From CAYLWW01 sp964387585 (lineage in GTDB: Bacteria > Pseudomonadota > Alphaproteobacteria > Rickettsiales > Midichloriaceae), in contig CAYLWW010000048.1 in assembly GCA_964387585.1 (NCBI GenBank), forward strand, positions 1 to 12,109: 12,109 nt of DNA. Reading direction: 5' to 3'. The position numbers and the translations under genes were made by a program. The notes below the pieces were generated by a model. That model saw only the letters and a program-made list of their open reading frames with translations, ran no database searches and was not told the DNA's origin. Of the stretch, positions 7,182-12,109 are shown piece after piece (the stretch's first letter is position 1; the number at the start of each line of letters is the position of its first letter).

Positions 7182-9059
7182 ATGTGCGGAATAATTGGAA
7201 TAATAGATCCTAAACTTGATATAGTAGAACGTTTAATTAATGTGTTATCGGTACTAGAATATCGTGGATATGATTCTGCTGGTATCGCAACAATAAACAA
7301 TAGCAAGTTTCAGTTGTGCAAATCAGTGGGTAAAATAAGTGTACTTAATAGCCTATATAAACAAGAACCAATATCTGGAAATATAGGAATTGGTCATACT
7401 AGATGGGCGACTCATGGTAAACCTAGTCTTAATAATACTCATCCAATAGTGGTAAATAAGGTAGCAGTAGTACATAACGGTATAATAGAGAATAATCGTG
7501 AAATAAGAGATAAGCTTAATGGACTAGGCTATAATTTTAGTAGTGAAACTGACACTGAAGTTATTCCTGCGCTAATTTCATATTACCTTAATCAAGGTGT
7601 GAACGAAATAGAATCGGTATATTCAGCTATAAAGGAATTGAAAGGAGCATTCTCCTGTGTGATCATGTTTAGTAATAAACATGATCAGCTTATAGCTATA
7701 AAAAATGGATCACCCTTAATATTAGGGTTAGGTAATGGCTGCAACTACGTTGCTTCGGATATTTTAGCATTATCACAATATACTGACAAGGTTATCACAC
7801 TAAGTGATAAAAATATTGCAGTCATAACCCATGATGAGTATAGCATTACTGATTTTGATGGTAATAAAATAATAACTCAGCCTAAATATGTAGAAAAAAG
7901 TGGCTTTTTAAATAGAAGTAAAGGGAGTTTCAATAACTTTATGCTAAAAGAGATATATGAACAACCTACAGTTTTGAAGGCACTAATTTCTAACTACTGT
8001 AATCCATCTTTATCAAAAATATCAGAAAATTCAGTTATAAACACCGAAGAAATTAACAATATTGCGTGTAGTAACTATAACTTTAGTAATATAAATTGGG
8101 AACAATTTGACTCATTATATATCATTGCTTGTGGAAGCTCATTTTATGCAGCTTATATAGCCAAATATTGGATAGAAGAGTTAACAAACAAACAAGTTAA
8201 CATAGAAATTGCCTCTGAGTTTAGGTTAAGCTATAAAAAACTACATAAAAAATCATTGTACCTATTTATTTCTCAATCAGGAGAAACTGCTGACACATTG
8301 GCTTGTCTCAAATATGTTAAATCCCATCCTGGTTTAATAACTGCAGGATTAGTAAACATAAACAATAGCCAAATATCATTGATGGTTGATCACCTTTTAC
8401 TAACACATGCAGGAATAGAAATAGCAGTCGCATCTACAAAAACTTTCACGGCTCAGCTACTCAGCTTAGCATTATTGTGTATAGAAATTATGAAACAAGA
8501 AGGTAATGAAAGTTGGGTTGATAAGTTAAATTCACTTATAAATGATATAAATAAACTAGAGCCTACAATAGCTTATGTTAGTGAACAAATACAAAATTCT
8601 TTTATTGATTTTAGTAAAGCTCGCAACTTAATTTATATAGGACATAATATAAGCTATCCTTTAGCACTAGAAGGTGCTTTAAAAATGAAAGAATTAGCTT
8701 ATATACCAAGTGATGGAATAGCATCAGGAGAGCTAAAACATGGCTCAATAGCTTTAGTAGATGAGCAAACTAATGTAATAGTGATAGCACCTAAATCAAA
8801 GTCATACGATAAATTAGTCTCTAATATACAGGAAATAAATGCTCGAGATGGTAAAATAATTTTGATTAGTTCAAAAGACGGAATTAAGAAAGTAAAAGAT
8901 ATATGTAGTCACTCAATAGAAATACCTACAATAACAGGATTATCTATACCTTTATTTTACTCTATTCCTTTACAAATGTTAGCATATTATACTGCGATAC
9001 ATAAAGGTTATGATCCAGATAGACCACGCAATTTAGCAAAGTCAGTAACTGTCGAATGA
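7182..9059 (+). CDS. glmS: Glutamine--fructose-6-phosphate aminotransferase (isomerizing)
   Basis: Makes glucosamine-6-phosphate from fructose-6-phosphate and glutamine, the committed step to UDP-GlcNAc for peptidoglycan and lipid A. The N-terminal Ntn glutaminase domain has MCGIIGI (the start is fixed because Cys2 must become the N-terminal nucleophile), EYRGYDSAGI (26-35), GHTRWATHG (71-79) and SETDTEV (121-127). Two SIS domains follow: IIACGSSFYA (314-323), SQSGETADT (364-372) and ASTKTFTAQ. The isomerase residues are present: KMKE (501-504, matching E. coli Lys485 and Glu488), ELKHG with His520 (matching His504), and the terminal LAKSVTVE with Schiff-base Lys620. At 625 aa it is about 16 residues longer than the E. 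coli enzyme, mostly in the inter-domain linker around 280-305. The otherwise common HAEAY segment reads PSDGI. Complete and probably active. Confidence 0.97.
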   Translation: MCGIIGIIDPKLDIVERLINVLSVLEYRGYDSAGIATINNSKFQLCKSVGKISVLNSLYKQEPISGNIGIGHTRWATHGKPSLNNTHPIVVNKVAVVHNGIIENNREIRDKLNGLGYNFSSETDTEVIPALISYYLNQGVNEIESVYSAIKELKGAFSCVIMFSNKHDQLIAIKNGSPLILGLGNGCNYVASDILALSQYTDKVITLSDKNIAVITHDEYSITDFDGNKIITQPKYVEKSGFLNRSKGSFNNFMLKEIYEQPTVLKALISNYCNPSLSKISENSVINTEEINNIACSNYNFSNINWEQFDSLYIIACGSSFYAAYIAKYWIEELTNKQVNIEIASEFRLSYKKLHKKSLYLFISQSGETADTLACLKYVKSHPGLITAGLVNINNSQISLMVDHLLLTHAGIEIAVASTKTFTAQLLSLALLCIEIMKQEGNESWVDKLNSLINDINKLEPTIAYVSEQIQNSFIDFSKARNLIYIGHNISYPLALEGALKMKELAYIPSDGIASGELKHGSIALVDEQTNVIVIAPKSKSYDKLVSNIQEINARDGKIILISSKDGIKKVKDICSHSIEIPTITGLSIPLFYSIPLQMLAYYTAIHKGYDPDRPRNLAKSVTVE

Positions 9060-9090
9060 AATTAAGTAAATTTCTTCTGTGTTTATTATT
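9058..9090 (+). terminator. Possible AT-rich terminator overlapping the glmS stop
   Basis: GAAATT (9058-9063) and AATTTC (9069-9074) form a perfect 6-bp stem with a 5-nt loop, overlapping the TGA, and are followed by a T-rich stretch (TTCTGTGTTTATTATTT). The arrangement resembles a Rho-independent terminator, but the stem has only one G-C pair at each end and would be weak. Confidence 0.3.
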
Positions 9091-9117
9091 TAAATTTAAT
9101 ATTTGGTAAAAGTAGTG

Positions 9118-9240
9118 TTAGGCATATTCTATGCTAAATGAATCATACCAAAGAGATTCCAACATTTGCCTTATCAAATTTCGCGAGTTCGCTGACGCTC
9201 ACCGCTCATTTTAACTGTTTCATTCTCCTTGGCATAGGTA
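9118..9240. repeat. GC-rich imperfect palindromic intergenic repeat
   Basis: The outer arms are imperfect inverted repeats: left 9144-9157 (ATACCAAAGAGAT) against the complement of 9222-9236 (ATGCCAAGGAGAAT), matching at most positions. The centre (9180-9206, CGCGAGTTCGCTGACGCTCA and following bases) is about two-thirds G+C, far above the surroundings. A small GCATA-TTC-TATGC hairpin sits at 9122-9134. No credible coding frame crosses it. Structure and composition fit a dispersed palindromic element or MITE-like repeat of Rickettsiales. With one copy in this window, repeat status is inferred. Confidence 0.45.
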
Positions 9241-9254
9241 GCTACAAACGTTAT

Positions 9255-9345
9255 ATTCAGTTAAGAGTATAAAATAATAGCATATTCAACTCTGAGTATA
9301 AAAATAATAGTGCTATTCAACTTTAAATATGAAATAATAAGGTTG
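9255..9345 (+). repeat. Three-unit ~30-bp tandem repeat upstream of the 733-aa gene
   Basis: Units begin at 9255, 9284 and 9315 (29, 31 and about 31 bp). Each runs ATTCAr-(C/T)T..., then (A/G)TATrAAATAATA, e.g. ATTCAACTCTGAGTATAAAA at 9284. The third unit is the most diverged. Each unit contains a TATAAA- or TAAT-like -10 element, so the array could affect transcription of the gene starting 30 bp downstream. Units are contiguous, with no spacers. Confidence 0.6.
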
Positions 9346-9374
9346 TTAAATCATATTTAAATAAAGTTATATTT

Positions 9375-11576
9375 ATGAAAAACATTACAGAAGAAAGCGA
9401 AAGCTTATTACAAGCTATTGATAACAATGATCATGCAAAAATTGTTGAGATTCTTGTAAAAGCTACGTTAGATAATGCTAAAATAGAAGATGTATTATCA
9501 GATTATGAGATAGTTAGTAGTATCAAGGATTTGTCGTTGAAAAGGGAAGTTGCTAAGGAGCTGTTAGATAAAAATGTAGAAATATTTATTAAAATATTTA
9601 GTAAAAATGAAGATGATTGTTTTGGCTTATTATATGAAGTAAGCAAAATGAAAGATGGGGGGAAATCAATTTTGAATGCCCTATCGTACAATAATTTAAT
9701 GTTGAAAAAGCTTATTAGTAGTGAATCATATTATTTTGATTTAATAATAAATATAAAAGAAGTGGATAGTTTACTTTTTAATTATTTATCAAATGATCAC
9801 GAATTATTTGATAAGGTTATTAGTAATCCAAATTATTTGAAAAAAATAATAAATATAAAAGGAGTAAAAGTGGATGATTTACTTACTGAGGATTTACAAG
9901 GTGATCATGAATTATTTGATAAAGTTGTTAGTAATCCACAAATTTTAAAAATGCTATTACATATAGTTGATAAGATTTTACCAGGAAACGATATAATAGT
10001 TAAAGCATTATTAAGTACAAATAATAATATAATATTTGAAGATATTATCGATTACCCAAAATCTTTGAAAGTAGTGTTAGATATAGCGAGAAATAATGAG
10101 GATATAGATTTTTTAATCCATAAGGATCTAGCAAAAAATATCTTAAGTGCTGCTGAAAGTGGAAAATTGGAATCTTTTAAGCTTTTATTAGGTTATTCAA
10201 CTAAAGTACCTAACACAGTTGGTGAGATTTTATCAGCAAATAACTATGTATTACTAAATATTTTGAGTCAATACTATGATGATATGGATTATCTATCAGC
10301 ATTTCAGTATGCATTTTCAATACTGCCTAAAGAAAAAATTACTAAGTTAGATGATAAGAAACTTATTGTCCAATTTTTACGTTGCTTTAATAAATTAGAT
10401 GATATTGCTAATTTTAGCAAAATATTACAATTAATTGAAAATAAAGAAATATTTGAAGAGAGTTTAAGTAATTTTACTTTATTCAATTCTATATCTCCTA
10501 GTATTACAGCTATTATTATTGCTAATAACAATGAATTTAATGACTTAAGTAAAAATAACATAGATCCTATAAAAAGTTATAGAGAAATTAAAGATGAAGT
10601 AAAAAAGTTAACCATTAGTAGAGATGGTAGTAGCGTAAGTGAGGATATTATTAATAAAACAGTAGATGAGGTGTTATCATTTATAGGATTTTTTAAAAGC
10701 AATAAAGCTTTTAAAGAAGAAATAAAGTTATGGCACAAAAAAGTAAATGAGGATTTTTCAAAAGATATTCAGTATTTCGTAGGACTGAATGATGTTGATT
10801 TAGGTTTATTAAAAAAGCTAACCGTTCATCAGTTAAATGATATTTATTTAAGCCTGCCTTTGCGAAATGAAAAATTAACTAAAGCTCTTGATGGGCATTT
10901 GGACAAGTTTATTTCGAGTTTATACGTATTACAGAATACAGATGTTATTTGCCGGTTATTAACTGATATATCTAGTAAGTTAGGGAATAAGATTGAATGT
11001 CCTCAAAATTTGGAATTATACTTTTACCCTTTATTACTTCCAATGATAGCTTATAAATTTCCAGAACTTACTAAATCACTGTTAATTGGCCCTAGTTTAA
11101 ATGCCTTAGATAAACTTATCTTACCGCATATAATTCCATATATAGCTTCAAGTGCTGAAATTGAAGTGAAGTATTTAGCACCAATAGAGTGCCTAGTTAA
11201 AGGAGGAGCTAATGCTTTTGCTTCATTATTATTATCTGGTAATCCATATTTATCACTAATTTCACTATTTCTTGGAACAACTTCATGTATAGCATATGAG
11301 TATGATTATAAAGCGGTATTTAATGCTATTAACCTCACTCATCAGTTTGGGCTACTAACTATGGCATATAATGTTGAAAAGCCTTTATTTATGGCTATTG
11401 AGGGACTCAAAACTGTTTATGCATTAATAGATTTATATGATTCTAACATTATTAAGGATTACAAAGGAAATTATTATTATCAAAAAAATGCTATTACAAT
11501 TAATGAGAGTGAAAGTAAAAGTTATTTAGATGATAATCATAATGAGCAAGTAATGCATTTATCTCCTGACTTATAA
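9375..11576 (+). CDS. Large hypothetical protein with degenerate helical repeats and hydrophobic C-terminal third
   Basis: I do not recognise this 733-aa protein. Its first residues (SLLQAIDNNDHAKIVEILVK, 10-29) and a later stretch (ILSAAESGKLESFKLLLGYS, 256-275) resemble first helices of ankyrin-type repeats but lack the TPLHxAA signature. Residues ~105-254 form four related units of 36-40 aa; the two central ones share DHELFDKVxSNPxxLK (141-156 and 177-192). Residues 255-545 are helical, charged and Lys/Asp/Asn-rich. Residues ~549-690 are strongly hydrophobic: YFYPLLLPMIAY (549-560), 567-592, and a probable membrane segment 613-640 with LSLISLFLGTTSCIAY. A polar acidic tail (691-733) ends the protein. 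No signal peptide or enzyme motif is seen. It stands alone, after repeat-rich DNA and before IS debris. A secreted or membrane-inserting host-interaction protein is plausible but is inference. Start ATG 9375 has no strong ribosome site. Confidence 0.8.
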   Translation: MKNITEESESLLQAIDNNDHAKIVEILVKATLDNAKIEDVLSDYEIVSSIKDLSLKREVAKELLDKNVEIFIKIFSKNEDDCFGLLYEVSKMKDGGKSILNALSYNNLMLKKLISSESYYFDLIINIKEVDSLLFNYLSNDHELFDKVISNPNYLKKIINIKGVKVDDLLTEDLQGDHELFDKVVSNPQILKMLLHIVDKILPGNDIIVKALLSTNNNIIFEDIIDYPKSLKVVLDIARNNEDIDFLIHKDLAKNILSAAESGKLESFKLLLGYSTKVPNTVGEILSANNYVLLNILSQYYDDMDYLSAFQYAFSILPKEKITKLDDKKLIVQFLRCFNKLDDIANFSKILQLIENKEIFEESLSNFTLFNSISPSITAIIIANNNEFNDLSKNNIDPIKSYREIKDEVKKLTISRDGSSVSEDIINKTVDEVLSFIGFFKSNKAFKEEIKLWHKKVNEDFSKDIQYFVGLNDVDLGLLKKLTVHQLNDIYLSLPLRNEKLTKALDGHLDKFISSLYVLQNTDVICRLLTDISSKLGNKIECPQNLELYFYPLLLPMIAYKFPELTKSLLIGPSLNALDKLILPHIIPYIASSAEIEVKYLAPIECLVKGGANAFASLLLSGNPYLSLISLFLGTTSCIAYEYDYKAVFNAINLTHQFGLLTMAYNVEKPLFMAIEGLKTVYALIDLYDSNIIKDYKGNYYYQKNAITINESESKSYLDDNHNEQVMHLSPDL

Positions 11577-11596
11577 CAAATTTTTAACATAATAAC

Positions 11597-11658
11597 TTAA
11601 GCCCTAGGTTCATAAACCAGGTCTTAATGTAAACAGTCTTAATAAGTATTGATTAAGA
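11597..11658 (+). terminator. Two consecutive hairpins downstream of the 733-aa gene
   Basis: Hairpin 1 (11597-11627): TTAAG pairs with CTTAA, CCT with AGG and GGTT with AACC, with one mismatch and one bulged A, closing a CATA loop; 12 pairs in all. Hairpin 2 (11637-11658): TCTTAAT with ATTAAGA, seven perfect pairs, 8-nt loop. GTCTTAAT is repeated directly at 11621-11628 and 11636-11643. They start 21 nt after the stop codon. Neither is followed by a T-run, so a transcript end or RNA-stabilising structure is likelier than a classical terminator. Confidence 0.35.
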
Positions 11659-11774
11659 GCTATTGCATAACTAATTATTCTACTAACACCATATTATAGT
11701 CAAAGTAGTATAAAAATAGTATGAAAGAAGTCTAATACAAGTTAGAAAATTTATATTTAGCTAAAATTAGATAT
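11659..11774. other. Intergenic stretch without a recognisable gene
   Basis: AT-rich sequence between the hairpins and the IS982 remnant. It contains AGCTATTGCATAACT (about 11660-11674), which resembles IS5-type terminal repeats, but no partner copy or transposase fragment of that family is visible here. No codon-biased frame was found. Confidence 0.3.
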
Positions 11775-12056
11775 TCAATAAATTTTCGTAAAACGTGATA
11801 AAAAAACAAAAGAGGGAGAAGAGCTATCTTTTAGGGAAGTAGGTGAAAAGGGTTTAGGTGGAGGAAAAAGATAGAAGGTTTGGAGAGGGTTCCAAATGGA
11901 GCGATGCCTTATGGGTTCTAGATCAAATCTGGCCTTGAGTACGGAAAACAGGGTTTGAACGATAGATCGTTTTCTGAATAGAATCTTTTCCAATAATGAA
12001 ATTGGCCGGCTTTTCATGCTTTTTTTATCTAACAACCCCAATAATGGATTAAGCAT
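11775..12056 (-). pseudogene. Decayed IS982-family transposase remnant
   Basis: The minus-strand frame from ATG 12056 reads KKSMKSRPISLLEKILFRKR (11-30), then SIVQTLFSVLKARFDLEPIR (31-50) and HRSIWN (51-56). This is the IS982 C-terminal pattern (NMKN...LLxKxLxRKRxxIETxxxxLK...HRSxxN). The acidic residue expected in RKRSIxET is Gln34 here (codon complement of 11955-11957), so the DDE triad is broken. After HRSIWN the frame turns into proline/serine-rich nonsense, while another frame offers KPSIFF, consistent with a small deletion or frameshift. No N-terminal two-thirds is visible to the right: in-frame stops precede the ATG and the remaining 53 bp show no clear homology. The subgroup differs from the 150-373 remnant (FSVLKARFDL versus FDYLKNKMNL). 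Non-functional. Confidence 0.68.
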
Positions 12057-12109
12057 GTTTTAAGGATCGATTCATGTTAACTTTAGGTTTATTATTTTTC
12101 ATTGAGTAA

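Noticed and set aside
9255..9345. CRISPR array
   Set aside because: Repeat units are contiguous and diverged, with no spacers between them and no cas genes nearby.
9503..9691. Minus-strand open frame of 62 codons
   Set aside because: Antisense to the 733-aa gene in AT-rich DNA where stops are depleted by the codon pattern of the sense strand.
10304..10561. Minus-strand open frame of 85 codons rich in Leu/Ile/Ser
   Set aside because: Antisense shadow of the 733-aa gene; Leu/Ser/Ile richness is the usual complement of Lys/Asn/Asp-rich coding DNA.
9375..11576. Canonical ankyrin-repeat protein
   Set aside because: Only vague first-helix similarity; the TPLHxAA core and 33-residue periodicity are missing.
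11660..11674. IS5-type terminal repeat (AGCTATTGCATAACT)
   Set aside because: No matching inverted copy or IS5-type transposase sequence is present in the window.

Overview
The window is about 12.1 kb of very AT-rich DNA (roughly 30% GC by eye) from what looks like a Rickettsiales-type alphaproteobacterium, probably an intracellular or host-associated lineage. The basis is the low GC with A/T-ending codons, the compact alphaproteobacterial-style ComEC lacking a metallo-beta-lactamase tail, decayed IS982 and IS630 transposases at both edges, and a large lineage-specific protein with degenerate helical repeats. CcoG (an assembly factor of cbb3 oxidases) and riboflavin synthase argue mildly against Rickettsia itself and fit Midichloriaceae-like relatives better. 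This placement is inference; there is no rRNA or tRNA in the window.

Layout. 1-394: a mobile-element graveyard, with the 5' end of an IS630-family transposase (minus strand, cut by the window edge) abutting the 3' end of a frameshifted IS982-family transposase (plus strand). 419-3706: three separate minus-strand genes: ccoG, a DedA-family membrane protein, and an ADP/ATP-dependent NAD(P)H-hydrate dehydratase. 3833-7030: a plus-strand pair, comEC followed 1 nt later by riboflavin synthase. comEC is broken by a 10-N assembly gap, and the sequence just before the gap has foreign codon usage. 7182-9059: glmS, the entry enzyme of amino-sugar and peptidoglycan precursor synthesis. 9060-9374: an intergenic region with a GC-rich imperfect palindromic repeat and a three-unit tandem repeat of about 30 bp. 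9375-11576: a 733-residue protein with no recognisable family, with helical repeats near its N terminus and a hydrophobic C-terminal third. 11577-12109: two intergenic hairpins and a second, more decayed IS982-type transposase remnant (minus strand) that has lost its catalytic Glu.

The core genes are ordinary housekeeping functions: copper and redox maturation of a terminal oxidase, membrane lipid or solute transport, repair of hydrated NAD(P)H, DNA uptake, flavin synthesis and hexosamine synthesis. The unusual content is the 733-aa protein with its repeat-rich upstream region, the codon-shifted block at the comEC gap, and the layered insertion-sequence debris, one piece of which may have rewritten the end of ccoG.
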